A stretch of DNA of 64,000 nt from Akkermansiaceae bacterium (GCA_024233115.1 JACKQB010000005.1:434001-498000); one strand, 5' to 3'. Positions 36,806-45,821 are shown, counted from the stretch's first letter. The notes: generated by a model not told the origin, from the sequence alone. Numbers and translations: made by a program.

Positions 36806-37906
36806 TCAGGGTAAGGAGAGGGCCTTGTTGATGAGTGCCTCCTCCCGGCCCCGGGCTGTGACGGAGATGAGGCGGCCGTCCTTGCCGATGACAAACACGG
36901 TGGGGATGCGGGAGACACCGTATTTCACGGCCGACCTGGGCCATTCACCGCTGTAGGTCTGAATCCAATTGTAGCCTTTATTCGAGATGAAATCGGCGAC
37001 CTTGGTCTTGTTTTGCTCAGGTGTTTCCTTGGAGGAGGGTCGGTCACAGGAGACACCGACGATGAGGACGTCCTGGTCCTTGAATTTTTCTTGAAGCTTC
37101 TGGATATGTGGCATGGATGCGATGCAGGGACCGCACCAGGTGGCCCAGAAATCGAGCACAACCACCTTGCCTTTGGTGTCGGCTGGAAACGACAGTTTTT
37201 TCCCGTCGAGGGTGGTCATTTCCATTTCAAACACCGGGGCGTGGCCGGCCTGGATCAAGGTTGTCAGTGCGTTTTCAGTGGCGAGGTAGTGCTTGCTGAT
37301 GGTGGCGCAATACTCGTCGGCCAGAGCCTTCTCTCCAGCTGCGATGGCGAGCTTGGCGGCATAGACCGTGGCCTGGCCGGTAAAGGCCGTGGGCTCCTTG
37401 ATGGCTGCTCGCGGTGGGAAGAGTGCCACCAGCGCGCGGATGTGCTTCCCGGCATCCACCGGGGCAGAGGTCGGGGTGGGGAAAATATCCATGTTTGCCA
37501 GGATGTAGGCGGCACGCACTTTTTCAGGCACAATGAGGTGGCCTTCATAGACGGGGACGTTGACGACATCCGTAGCGATGTTGCGCAGCTGCGTGCGGTT
37601 TTCCGGTGTGGGGGCATCGGCGAAAATACGTTCGGCAGCGGGGAGCATGATGCGGCGCACAAGGATTTCCCGCAGCGGCGCGGTGGGTGGCACCTCGGGG
37701 TGATCGGCGAGTATCTTGCGCGCTGCAACGAGGATGTCGGTGTTTTTCGTCAACCGCGTTTCCTTGTCGTTAGGCTGGCTCTTGGCGTCTTGGTAGAGTT
37801 GCGTGATCGGGGGCTGTGGCAGGTCGATGACCTCGGCATCAGCCGACCAGCCAAGGCTGCCTAACAATGTTAGGATAATCAGAGGGAGGTGAAAAGGCGG
37901 TTTCAT
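36806..37906 (-). CDS. TlpA-like exported thioredoxin
   Basis: A 366-residue protein with signal peptide (HLPLIILTLLGSLGWSADA), a helical N-terminal region of about 210 residues and a C-terminal TlpA/ResA-type thioredoxin domain: VVLDFWATWCGPCIASMP with Cys258 and Cys261, VGVSCD and SRIPTVFVIGKDG (cis-Pro). It should reduce disulfides of exported proteins. Last gene of the sugar cluster, 22 bp after the isomerase gene. The start at 37906 is set by the signal peptide. Confidence 0.87.
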   Translation of the reverse strand: MKPPFHLPLIILTLLGSLGWSADAEVIDLPQPPITQLYQDAKSQPNDKETRLTKNTDILVAARKILADHPEVPPTAPLREILVRRIMLPAAERIFADAPTPENRTQLRNIATDVVNVPVYEGHLIVPEKVRAAYILANMDIFPTPTSAPVDAGKHIRALVALFPPRAAIKEPTAFTGQATVYAAKLAIAAGEKALADEYCATISKHYLATENALTTLIQAGHAPVFEMEMTTLDGKKLSFPADTKGKVVVLDFWATWCGPCIASMPHIQKLQEKFKDQDVLIVGVSCDRPSSKETPEQNKTKVADFISNKGYNWIQTYSGEWPRSAVKYGVSRIPTVFVIGKDGRLISVTARGREEALINKALSLP

Positions 37907-37928
37907 GGTTTTGGTTGTGATGATTAGG

Positions 37929-38789
37929 TCACTGGAGGAGCTTTTCAAGAGCCCGTCCATACTGCACGTAGCTGTCGTAGCACTGTTGCCAGTCGGGTTC
38001 ACTACCGTCGGTGATGTGGAAAACGGTGGCGACGTGGGGTTCGATGGCGATGAAGCCCTGGTAGTCGCGTTTCTTGAGGTCGTCGATGATGGCCGGGACA
38101 TATGCCTGGCCCTCGCCGGGGAAGACGTATTCGGGTTCCTCGCCGTCGGCTTTCGGGTTGCGGCAGTCCTTGACGTGGATATGGATGACGTGGTCGATGA
38201 CATCCTGATAGAACTGCCAGGCATCTTGCCAAGGCTGGGGATCGTCCTGTGAGCGGTCGCGTTGGAAAACGGGGTTGCCGGTGTCGAAGATCAGTTTCAG
38301 GCCAGGCACCTCCTCGATGAGCCTGAGGGTGTGGCCGCTGGAGAAACCGCCGTAGTTCATGCAGTTCTCGTGCGCCACGGTGATGCCAGCCTCCGAGAAG
38401 CGGGAGGTGATCGCACGCAGCCTGCGGAAACGCTCTTGCTCGTGCTGATCCCCGCCCCAGGGCTCCTGGGCGTAGGACATGACCCGCACAATGTTGGTGC
38501 CGAGCCTCTGCATCCGCGGGATGCAGCGCTCCACCTCGTCCATCGTGAGTGTGAAATCGCTGTCGATTTTTTTCGACCAACTGCCGATCAGGGAGCCGAA
38601 CTCGGCGATTTCTATTCCAGCTTCCTGCAACTGCCCGTATGCCCGGTCAAATTCCGTTTCCGTTAGGTCGTGGATGTTTTTTCCGTCGATTCCACGGGCG
38701 GAAATATATTTCCAGCCAAGTTCCTGGGTGGCCTTGATCTGGGTGGCGAGGTCGGGGGCTGCTTCGTCGGCAAATCCGGTGAGTTTCAT
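37929..38789 (-). CDS. Sugar phosphate isomerase/epimerase-family TIM-barrel protein
   Basis: A 286-residue AP endonuclease 2/xylose isomerase-like barrel. Visible: MKLTGFADEAAPDLATQI, a metal-ligand Glu in VAHENCMNYGG, LIFDTGNPVF, HIHVKDCRN and FIAIEPHVATVF. These proteins isomerise or epimerise sugars, often keto-sugars or inositol derivatives, using a divalent metal. Next to a Gfo/Idh/MocA dehydrogenase and a DUF1080 protein it probably acts on a 3-keto sugar. Confidence 0.85.
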   Translation of the reverse strand: MKLTGFADEAAPDLATQIKATQELGWKYISARGIDGKNIHDLTETEFDRAYGQLQEAGIEIAEFGSLIGSWSKKIDSDFTLTMDEVERCIPRMQRLGTNIVRVMSYAQEPWGGDQHEQERFRRLRAITSRFSEAGITVAHENCMNYGGFSSGHTLRLIEEVPGLKLIFDTGNPVFQRDRSQDDPQPWQDAWQFYQDVIDHVIHIHVKDCRNPKADGEEPEYVFPGEGQAYVPAIIDDLKKRDYQGFIAIEPHVATVFHITDGSEPDWQQCYDSYVQYGRALEKLLQ

Positions 38790-38807
38790 GGAGGTTTATT
38801 TTTTGAC

Positions 38808-38896
38808 CGCGAAATACGCTAATTACGCGAAAGTTTTTTGTTGTTAGATTGAACGAGGCAATTGCTGGCTTTTTAGCGTAGTTCGCGTATTTAGCC
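38808..38896. repeat. Dispersed low-complexity inverted repeat
   Basis: GACCGCGAAATACGCTAATT and, inverted, TTAGCGTAGTTCGCGTATTT around a 40-bp centre. A related run (GACCGCGAAAGGACGCGAAA) occurs at 25172. It lies in the gap between the isomerase and dehydrogenase genes of the sugar operon. Confidence 0.5.
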
Positions 38897-38898
38897 GG

Positions 38899-39942
38899 TT
38901 ACAAAGAGACCCATTCGCCGTTGTTTTTGGCGGATTGGTAGATGGCTTCGATGAGTTCCACGGCCTTGCGGGATTCTGCCGCCGATGTCGATGGTTCGCG
39001 GCCTTCCTGGATGGCCTGCACCACTTCCTCGAAGTTGCGCTGGTGCTGGTAGGTGTTGATCGCTGTGGGGTCGTTGGCGCCCAGTCCGGCTTCCTGGCCT
39101 TTCATCAGGGTGGCGCGAATTTCGGCGTCTTCTGGTTTCTCCTCACGGAAGTCCCAGGCCTCAAATGCTTCGTCGGCCAGAAAGACAGAGCCGTCGGTTC
39201 CGGAAAGCTGGACGCGGGCGGGGTGGCCGTCCTTTGACCAGGTGCAGGTCGAGGCCTCGATGACGCCACGTGCGCCATTTTCAAATTCAATGATGGCCAC
39301 ACAGTGGTCCTCCACCTCGATGCGCTCGTGTGCGAGACAGGCTGTGGTGGCTGTCACCCGTTTGGCAGGACCCGCCAGATAAAGCAGGGCGTCGACGGTG
39401 TGGATCGACTGGTTCATCAGGGCGCCACCGCCGTCGAGTGCCCAGGTGCCGCGCCAGCCGGCGGAGTCGTAGTATGCCTGGTCGCGGAACCACTTGATGT
39501 AAGCCGAGGCAGAGGCGAGCACGCCGAACCTGCCTTCGTCAGCCGCTTTTTTAAACGCGTCCATACCGGGGTGGAAGCGACGGTTAAGAACAGCGGCGAG
39601 GGTTTTTCCGCTCTTTGCCGCGGCATCCATGAGTTGATCGATCCGCTCGGTTGTCACCTCCAACGGTTTTTCCACAATCGCGTGTTTGCCGGCGTTCAAT
39701 GCTGCCAACGTGGGGTCGAGGTGGGCGCCGCTGGGGGTGCCGACGGTGACGATCTCGAGATCAGTGTCGGCCAGGAACTCAGCCACGTCTGAGTATGCCT
39801 TGGCACCAAATTCGTTAGCCAGTGCCTCGGCTCGCTCCTGGTTGAGGTCGAAGACCGAGTGCAGGCTGCCGCCCGCCATGTCTGTGATTGCCTGGGCGTG
39901 GAAGCGGCCGATCATGCCGGCGCCGATGATTCCGAATTTCAT
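38899..39942 (-). CDS. Gfo/Idh/MocA-family NAD(P)-dependent oxidoreductase
   Basis: A 347-residue dehydrogenase: Rossmann motif KFGIIGAGMIGRFHAQ, EIVTVGTPSGAHLDPT, HAIVEKPLEVT with the EKP motif (catalytic Lys), and a C-terminal alpha/beta domain with GTWALDGGGALMNQSIHTVDALLYLAG containing the usual His/Asp pair. These enzymes oxidise or reduce sugar hydroxyls (inositol, glucose, 3-keto sugars). ATG 39942 is chosen over a TTG at 39948. Part of the five-gene cluster read from 42716 to 36806. Confidence 0.9.
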   Translation of the reverse strand: MKFGIIGAGMIGRFHAQAITDMAGGSLHSVFDLNQERAEALANEFGAKAYSDVAEFLADTDLEIVTVGTPSGAHLDPTLAALNAGKHAIVEKPLEVTTERIDQLMDAAAKSGKTLAAVLNRRFHPGMDAFKKAADEGRFGVLASASAYIKWFRDQAYYDSAGWRGTWALDGGGALMNQSIHTVDALLYLAGPAKRVTATTACLAHERIEVEDHCVAIIEFENGARGVIEASTCTWSKDGHPARVQLSGTDGSVFLADEAFEAWDFREEKPEDAEIRATLMKGQEAGLGANDPTAINTYQHQRNFEEVVQAIQEGREPSTSAAESRKAVELIEAIYQSAKNNGEWVSL

Positions 39943-39971
39943 ATGCAAGTGGATTGAGGGTTGGTTAGAGG

Positions 39972-41720
39972 CTATGCGGCGGGTTTACGGGTCATTTTCC
40001 CCCGGGTCACGAGAACGACCGCGATGAAGATGGCGAAGAGGGCGAGGCCGAGCCACCCGAGTTTCGACCACAGTGACCAGAGGCTGCCGATGGTGGCGAA
40101 GAGGCAGGAGCCCGCCATCAGGACGTTCCAGACAATGCGGCGTTTACCGGTCGGCATGTCTTTGCCGAGGATGGTTTTGTTGTTCATCATCAGCGCGAAG
40201 ACGACGTAGGCGATGGGCAGAAGCACCATGGCGAAGACCGAGGTGGGAACGGCGAGCCACATCTGGGCGCTGCCGGTCCAGAAGAACGGCCCGAGGACCC
40301 CGACGCAGACCATGAGCGAGCCGATCCGCTGGGTTTTTCCCTTCGCGGGTTTGTTGCGCAGTTCGCAGAAACAGAGGCCGTTGATGAGCATCAGCATCGT
40401 TGCCGCGTTGAGTGCCATGGCGAGCACCCCGAATCCAAAGACGTAGTTGGCGACCGAGCGGCCGACGAGGGGCTCGAGGGTGGCGGCGAGGTTGAAGGCG
40501 TCGCGCTTGACGAGCATGGCGGCCATGGTGCGCTCCTCAACCGGCAGGGCGGCGGTCTGTGCCTTGATTTGCTCGGGCGTGAGGGCGGCGAACGCCTCCG
40601 CGCCGATATCGGCTGCCAGGCGTTGTTTCAGCAGACCTTCGTAGGGGCCGACCATGTTCTTGGCGGGTTGGACCAGGGCGCCGCTGGCGTCTTTTTCACC
40701 GAGGAAACCGGGGGCGGGTTTGGCGTGGAACTGGGATGCGGCGGAGATCACCACGCAGGCCGTGGCCAGCATGAAGGGGATGAGCAGGCCGGTGGAGAGG
40801 TCGAAGATGGCGAGGCCGCGGAAGTCGCGGTTCCAGCCCTTGCGCAGCATCGAGTAGGGCAGGAGGAAGGTCATGTTGATCCCCACGGCGGTGGCAGCGG
40901 CACCGATCATGACGTCGCGCTGCTGGCCGACGATCATGTTCGACCAGAAATCGCGGCCGCTGTCGGTCAGTTGGTTGAGGAAGGGGGAGAAGGTCTCCGC
41001 GGGGGAGAAGAGGTTGTCCAGGCTGGGGACGAAGCCGGCGAAAATGGCTCCCCAGTTGATTTCCCCGGCGACGCTGAGGCGGATGACGACACCGAAGAAA
41101 CAGATGACGATGGAGCCGACCATGAGTTTCATGATGGTCTCAAACACCTTGGTGCCCTTTCCTCCGGAAATATAGATCATCACATTGGTGATGACGAGCG
41201 TGAGAACGATGCCCGCGGCGATGAGCTTACCCGCGAAATCCGGCATGGCATCCGGTCCGAGCAGGCCGGGCAGCAGGTTCTGGCGCAGGGCGGCGACGGC
41301 GAGGGCATACTGCGGAAGCGACCAGACGAGGTTGGCCATCATCGAGGCCGTAAGCCAGCCCCAGCCGAGGATCGGGCTGATGTGGGAGTTGATCTGGCGG
41401 AGCGGGCGGTTGTTGGTGGAGAGGGTGATGTAGGAAATGGCGCTCATCATGACGATGCCGAAGATCATCGCCATCGGCTGGAGCCACATCAGCGCGAAGC
41501 CGCCGAGCACGCCGAGGTAGAGCGCGTTGGCGAGCGAGCCGCCGCCGAGGGTGATGGCGCTCTGCAGCCAGCCGGGGCCGGAGAGCCTGGCGTAGGCGAG
41601 GAACTTGCTGGCGCCCCCCTTGGCTTCACCATCGAGAATGATCTGGCGGTGGGCTTCGATTTTAGGGTTGACCGACATGTCGGCATTGTCGGGATTCTCT
41701 TGAGGTTGTGGGTCGCTCAT
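39972..41720 (-). CDS. Nramp-like membrane transporter, atypical
   Basis: A 582-residue inner-membrane protein with about 12 helices. It aligns by pattern with Nramp (GPGWLQSAITLGGGSL where Nramp has the metal-binding GPG...DPGN). The DPGN motif of helix 1 is replaced by LGGGS, so manganese or iron binding is doubtful. A hydrophilic insertion (about residues 330-405) splits the C-terminal half. Its place between a dehydrogenase and a DUF1080 gene suggests carriage of a sugar derivative or of a metal needed by the isomerase. Substrate unknown. Confidence 0.7.
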   Translation of the reverse strand: MSDPQPQENPDNADMSVNPKIEAHRQIILDGEAKGGASKFLAYARLSGPGWLQSAITLGGGSLANALYLGVLGGFALMWLQPMAMIFGIVMMSAISYITLSTNNRPLRQINSHISPILGWGWLTASMMANLVWSLPQYALAVAALRQNLLPGLLGPDAMPDFAGKLIAAGIVLTLVITNVMIYISGGKGTKVFETIMKLMVGSIVICFFGVVIRLSVAGEINWGAIFAGFVPSLDNLFSPAETFSPFLNQLTDSGRDFWSNMIVGQQRDVMIGAAATAVGINMTFLLPYSMLRKGWNRDFRGLAIFDLSTGLLIPFMLATACVVISAASQFHAKPAPGFLGEKDASGALVQPAKNMVGPYEGLLKQRLAADIGAEAFAALTPEQIKAQTAALPVEERTMAAMLVKRDAFNLAATLEPLVGRSVANYVFGFGVLAMALNAATMLMLINGLCFCELRNKPAKGKTQRIGSLMVCVGVLGPFFWTGSAQMWLAVPTSVFAMVLLPIAYVVFALMMNNKTILGKDMPTGKRRIVWNVLMAGSCLFATIGSLWSLWSKLGWLGLALFAIFIAVVLVTRGKMTRKPAA

Positions 41721-41771
41721 GGATGTGATTGGTTTACGTTTGGAAAATCGAGGTTGGTATCTGGTGGTCGG

Positions 41772-42716
41772 CTACTTGTTTACAGCATCTGTTTCCACAA
41801 TCCATACATTTCTGTAGACGGTGGGATTGCCGTGTTCTTGGAACAAAATGGGGCCGCGGGCCACTTGTTTGCGTTTGGCGCCGGCACCTGTGCCAGACTT
41901 CAATTCCACCTTGTTGTGGATCTTAACACCGTTGTGAAAGACGGTCAGGATGGCGTTTTCAACCTTTTTGCCGTCTTTGAACACAGGCGCGGTGAATTCG
42001 ATGTCGTAGGTTTGCCAGACGAGTGGCGGCAGGCACATATTGACGTCGGCCATTTTGGTTTTGTAGAGGCAGCCGCACCATTGGTTCATGTGGGATTCCA
42101 ACTTGATGGGGTGTTCGGTAGAGGCGTAATCAAGGGCAAAGGTGTCGAGCACCTGGATCTCATAGTTGTTGAAAATGTAGATCCCGCTGTTGCCTTTGTC
42201 CTGGTTACCCGGGTTCCGTTGGGGTTTGAACGGGAGCTTGAATTCGAGATGCATTTTAAACGAGCCCACGTCTTTTTTGGTGGTTCCGCCTGCGTGGAGT
42301 ATACCATCTTTGACGTTGGTAAATCCTGAGGGCATGACAATTGTCGCATCCGCCGGGGCTTTCTTGCCCATGGTGGGGCTTTGGTACACAACTTTTTCAG
42401 CCTTGAGCAAGACGGCCTCGAGATCTTTCTGGCCGAGGACTTTGGAGGTGGCCTTGGATTGATCCCAGCCACGACCCGGAAGCCCGCCCTGATAGGTGGT
42501 GATGAGGTAGCTCCCGTTTTTGAGCAAGGTGACTTGGTGGAAGTGTTTGCCGGTGGCAGACCGATACTCGCCAATCCATTTGAACCGGGCATTTTCCTTG
42601 GACGCTGCTTCTGCAGATGTCCACGTCGGGGTAACTGCCTTTTTGGAATCTGCTTTTTGGGCCTGGCATGTGCAAGCCATCAACAATGAGAAGAGAACGA
42701 GGTGGGATGGTTTCAT
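41772..42716 (-). CDS. Exported DUF1080 protein (3-keto-disaccharide hydrolase-like)
   Basis: A 314-residue protein with a signal peptide (SHLVLFSLLMACTCQA). The C-terminal 200 residues form a DUF1080 concanavalin-like domain, with the family block GNSGIYIFNNYEIQVLDTF, LEFKLPF and TVFHNGVKIH. DUF1080 proteins include 3-keto-glycoside hydrolases/lyases. The N-terminal 100 residues contain KWIGEYRSATGKHFHQVTLL and are less familiar. As first gene of the operon divergent from the XylR-type regulator it probably makes the substrate for the other enzymes. Confidence 0.85.
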   Translation of the reverse strand: MKPSHLVLFSLLMACTCQAQKADSKKAVTPTWTSAEAASKENARFKWIGEYRSATGKHFHQVTLLKNGSYLITTYQGGLPGRGWDQSKATSKVLGQKDLEAVLLKAEKVVYQSPTMGKKAPADATIVMPSGFTNVKDGILHAGGTTKKDVGSFKMHLEFKLPFKPQRNPGNQDKGNSGIYIFNNYEIQVLDTFALDYASTEHPIKLESHMNQWCGCLYKTKMADVNMCLPPLVWQTYDIEFTAPVFKDGKKVENAILTVFHNGVKIHNKVELKSGTGAGAKRKQVARGPILFQEHGNPTVYRNVWIVETDAVNK

Positions 42717-42848
42717 CGAAATTGGATGGATGGATATTGTGCCCGGATTATGGAGAAATACAGGGAAAAGGCCAATTTTGATGTGCGGATAATGAATTTA
42801 TAAATTGCGACAGTCGGGGGCTGTCTGTTATGGTGTCCACGCTTAGCT
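42717..42848. promoter_or_regulatory. Divergent promoter region with two palindromes
   Basis: AATTTATAAATT (42795-42806, perfect palindrome) and GACAG-N7-CTGTC (42809-42825), both within 55 bp of the regulator start and about 80-110 bp from the DUF1080 start. These are candidate operators of the adjacent XylR-type regulator. Confidence 0.4.
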
Positions 42849-44009
42849 ATGGAACGATCTGAGAAAACGATACTATTCATCGCAATCCGCCAAGGCTTCT
42901 TTTCCCGTGAGGTTCTTCGGGGTGTGCTATCGATGATGCAGGCAGGGGATGGTTATGAGGTGTGGGTGGTTCCTGTGATTCACGAAAAACGACATTTGGA
43001 AGCCTGTTTGCGGAGCAGGAACGTGCAGGGGGCTATCACGCGTGGGTTGGATGGTAGCCTGATCAATGTGTTGCGCGACCAGGGAATTCCCGTGGTTTCG
43101 ATCCGCGGACACAAGAGCAGGAGCGGTGATGAGGAAATCGACCTTCACGTTGATGACGAAGCGATTGGAGGCAAGGCCGGGGTCGAGTTTGAACGACTAA
43201 ACCTCGATTACTGGGGGTTTGTGCATTGGCAGGGTGTCGCGTGGTCGGAGGCGCGTAAAAATTCATTCCAGGCCTATTCCAATTACAGGGGGGCACGTCT
43301 GTCGATCGTCTCACTGACGGAAGATGAACGGTATTCGTGGGACAGCGTGTTGAAGATTCAGTTGTGGTTAGAGAAAATACCCAAGCCGTGCGGGGTGCTT
43401 GCGTGTAATGACGAGGCGGGTGTGGATGTATTACATGCATGTAAACTGGCGGGCCTCAGCGTGCCTGATGAGGTGGCGGTGATCGGTGTCGACAACGACC
43501 GCTTGCTCTGTGAATCGACCGTTCCCACACTGAGCAGTATCGACCTGCATGCCGCCGATGTAGGGAAGGCTGCTGCTGGAAGATTATTAAATATGTTGGA
43601 TGTGGATTGTGATTTGGAAAACAAAGCACATCTGGGGCAGTCGTCGATGGTGGTGCGTGAGTCGAGCCACGAGATCGACCGCTACCTGCTGGTTTACCAA
43701 AAGGCCCTTGATTACATTGGCTCCCAGGCCTTGGCGGGGCCTTCGGTGACCAAGGTGGCCGATAGCTGTGGGGTCTCACGGCGCGGTCTGGAGCGGGCAT
43801 TTGAAAAACACTCGGGACGCAGCCCCGCCGAGGTCATCAGGGAGCAACGCTTGGAGAGTATCATCAGACTGCTGAAGAACCAGACATTGAATCTAACGAA
43901 TCTGGCCGAACAGGCGGGCTTCTCGGACGCGGCCGGGCTATCGAATTTCATCAAACGGATGACCGGCCAGGCCCCCGGGATGTTTCGGCAACTGAAAAAA
44001 CAGAAGTGA
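42849..44009 (+). CDS. XylR-type transcriptional regulator (LacI-like sensor plus AraC DNA-binding domain)
   Basis: A 386-residue regulator. The N-terminal 280 residues form a periplasmic-binding-protein-like sugar sensor (KTILFIAIRQGFFSREVLRGV, GVLACNDEAGVDVLHACKLAGLSVPDEVAVIGVDND, TLSSIDLHAADVGKAA). The C-terminal AraC domain has two helix-turn-helix motifs (VTKVADSCGVSRRGLERAFEKHSGRSPAEV; LTNLAEQAGFSDAAGLSNFIKRMTGQAPG). This matches XylR of E. coli. It is divergent from the DUF1080 operon, 132 bp away, which it most likely controls. The inducer is probably a breakdown sugar of that pathway. Confidence 0.92.
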   Translation: MERSEKTILFIAIRQGFFSREVLRGVLSMMQAGDGYEVWVVPVIHEKRHLEACLRSRNVQGAITRGLDGSLINVLRDQGIPVVSIRGHKSRSGDEEIDLHVDDEAIGGKAGVEFERLNLDYWGFVHWQGVAWSEARKNSFQAYSNYRGARLSIVSLTEDERYSWDSVLKIQLWLEKIPKPCGVLACNDEAGVDVLHACKLAGLSVPDEVAVIGVDNDRLLCESTVPTLSSIDLHAADVGKAAAGRLLNMLDVDCDLENKAHLGQSSMVVRESSHEIDRYLLVYQKALDYIGSQALAGPSVTKVADSCGVSRRGLERAFEKHSGRSPAEVIREQRLESIIRLLKNQTLNLTNLAEQAGFSDAAGLSNFIKRMTGQAPGMFRQLKKQK

Positions 44010-44114
44010 CCGAGCGCCTTGGCTGATGTCGGTATCCATCCGGGTGTCCGCCCCAAATAGGAAGGAGCGAGGGGCAAGGAGCCGGGTCAAGGGGCAAGAT
44101 GGCGGAGTGTGGGC

Positions 44115-44864
44115 TTATTCGCCGAGGAGTTCCTTGAGTTTGGGCTCCATGGTTTTTGCCCAGATCCGGTATCCGTGCTCGCGCGGGTGAAGGCGGTCAG
44201 GCATGATTTCCTGGGTGAGGATGCCGTCTTTGGTGAGGAAGGCCGGAGCCAGGTCGAGGTAGTGGACCAGCTTGCCGTCGGCGTATGTTTTGATGATGTC
44301 ATTGATCCGGGTGTTGAGCACGCGCATCTTGTGATCCGGTTTTTCACCACGCGGAAAAATGGCGAGCAGGAGAACCTTGGTCTCCGGGCTGTGTTGGTGG
44401 AGCTTGGTAATGATCGCCTTGATGCCATCAGCCGTTTCCTCGGCCTTCTGCATGGCTTGGCCTGTGTTGTTTGTGCCGATCATGATGACGGCGACCTTGG
44501 GTTTGAAATGGGCAAGCTCGCCGTTGTCGAAGCGCCAGAGCACGTGCTGGGTGCGGTCGCCTGAGAAGCCGATGTTGAATGCATTGCGTTTGGCGTAGTA
44601 TTCCTCCCACACTTTTTTTCCATGGCTCTCCCAGCCGTGGGTGATGGAGTCGCCGATGAATAGCAGGTCGCACTTGGCGCCCTTGGCGGCGGCGACTTTT
44701 TGGGTGTGCCGTTGTTTCCACCAGGCGGCATTCAATTTGTGCGTCGGGGTGTTTGCGGTGTGGCGGGCCTTGGCTGGCGCCTCGTCGGGGATGGCAGGTG
44801 CAGCAGGCGATTGCGCGAAGATCGGAGTGACCAGCAGGGCGGATAGGATCGTGGTTTTGAACAT
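44115..44864 (-). CDS. Secreted SGNH/GDSL hydrolase
   Basis: A 249-residue exported protein (signal FKTTILSALLVTPIFAQ). SGNH blocks: block I FIGDSITHGW (Ser nucleophile), block II FNIGFSGDRTQH (Gly), block III MIGTNNTG (Asn), block V DRLHPREHGY (Asp/His). It resembles the platelet-activating-factor acetylhydrolase-like branch and sialate/acetyl-xylan esterases. It probably removes acetyl or similar groups from glycans. Single gene between the regulator (convergent) and the Minf_1886 gene. Confidence 0.9.
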   Translation of the reverse strand: MFKTTILSALLVTPIFAQSPAAPAIPDEAPAKARHTANTPTHKLNAAWWKQRHTQKVAAAKGAKCDLLFIGDSITHGWESHGKKVWEEYYAKRNAFNIGFSGDRTQHVLWRFDNGELAHFKPKVAVIMIGTNNTGQAMQKAEETADGIKAIITKLHQHSPETKVLLLAIFPRGEKPDHKMRVLNTRINDIIKTYADGKLVHYLDLAPAFLTKDGILTQEIMPDRLHPREHGYRIWAKTMEPKLKELLGE

Positions 44865-44924
44865 GGGAATATGACAAACGATTTTCCTGGAATTGCCAGC
44901 GCTAAATTGCCAGCGGCGGCCAGC

Positions 44925-45359
44925 CTATGCGGTCAAGCCGGGAAGTTGCCCGTCCCGGGTGATGGAAACAGGCGGCTGTTTGGGCCGGAATGGCGCATCG
45001 AGTGTTTCCATCAGCGGAAATAACTCGGCGAAGTCCTCAAGTGTGTCGGAGTCCTGTTTGCCGAACACCCCTTCATCGATCAGCTGGAAAACGATTGTTC
45101 CTATGTCGGTGCACGAGTTGATGCCCCACTCAGACATCATGGTACTCGCCATTGGGCCGAATTCCTGGATCGCGAGATCGCGGAAGCCGATGAGCAGCTC
45201 GCTGGCGGCTACGTGGCGGTGTTCGCCGTCATTGCTTTCCATCACCCGCTTGACGGTGAAATCCAGGGCATCCTTGAGAAAATAATACGCCCCCACATCA
45301 AACCGCGGATCACGCGTGATGACGGCCTGGACGGCATCCATAAACTGAGTCGGCTGCAT
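44925..45359 (-). CDS. Minf_1886-family protein
   Basis: A 144-residue cytoplasmic protein with the family layout: FMDAVQAVITRDPRFDVGAYYFLKDALDFTVKRV, RHVAASELLIGFRDLAIQEFGPMASTMMSEWGINSCTDIGTIVFQLID. The family is typical of Verrucomicrobiota and Planctomycetota; its function is unknown. ATG 45359 is chosen because the upstream extension is low-complexity and lacks family features. Confidence 0.82.
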   Translation of the reverse strand: MQPTQFMDAVQAVITRDPRFDVGAYYFLKDALDFTVKRVMESNDGEHRHVAASELLIGFRDLAIQEFGPMASTMMSEWGINSCTDIGTIVFQLIDEGVFGKQDSDTLEDFAELFPLMETLDAPFRPKQPPVSITRDGQLPGLTA

Positions 45360-45466
45360 GGATTCAGTTTGAGATTTACCACAGCGACTGTCAAGTCGCG
45401 GGGGTGGTTGAAAATCGATGCTCTTCATCGGTCCGACCACCAGTGGACAGGTACTCCTTGCCCCGA

Positions 45467-45517
45467 TAAAAAAGCCCCCTCCGCTTGGGCGTATTGCCGT
45501 CAGCAGGAGGGGGCTTC
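45467..45517 (-). terminator. Rho-independent terminator of the RRM gene
   Basis: Long stem AAGCCCCCTCC / GGAGGGGGCTT on the minus strand, followed by TTTTATC. Loop about 22 nt with internal pairing possible. It starts 29 bp after the RRM stop codon. Confidence 0.88.
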
Positions 45518-45545
45518 GTGAAAGGTATTTATCGATTGAGAGAAA

Positions 45546-45821
45546 TTACCACTTGTTATTATCACGTCTTGGGCGCTCTTCGCGTGGACGGGCTTCGTTC
45601 ACGGTGAGGTTTCTTCCATCGAGTTCAGTGCCGTTAAGGCCTTCGATGGCTTTTGCGCCATCGGCGTCATTGGCCATTTCCACGAATCCGAATCCTTTGG
45701 AGCGACCGGTGTCTCTGTCTTGAATGATCTTGGCACTGGAGACAGCACCGTATTCAGCAAATACTTGCTGAAGATCGTTATCGCTGAGATTATAAGACAG
45801 GTTTCCTACGTATATGTTCAT
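45546..45821 (-). CDS. RRM-domain RNA-binding protein
   Basis: A 91-residue single RRM protein: RNP2 IYVGNLSY, RNP1 KGFGFVEM, and the typical AIEGLNGTELDGRNLTVNEA, ending in a short Arg/Glu/Asn tail (RPREERPRRDNNKW). Small RRM proteins of this type in bacteria are often abundant and raised in the cold, acting as RNA chaperones. Start ATG 45821; the frame is open further upstream but lacks family sequence. The leader holds two stem-loops at 45894-45940, and a strong terminator follows, so it is a single-gene unit. Confidence 0.93.
   Translation of the reverse strand: MNIYVGNLSYNLSDNDLQQVFAEYGAVSSAKIIQDRDTGRSKGFGFVEMANDADGAKAIEGLNGTELDGRNLTVNEARPREERPRRDNNKW

Noticed and set aside
40569..42329. 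586-codon plus-strand open frame opposite the Nramp-like and DUF1080 genes
   Set aside because: It is antisense to two convincing genes, spans the gap between them, and has shadow-type composition (Gly/Asp/His/Glu-rich).
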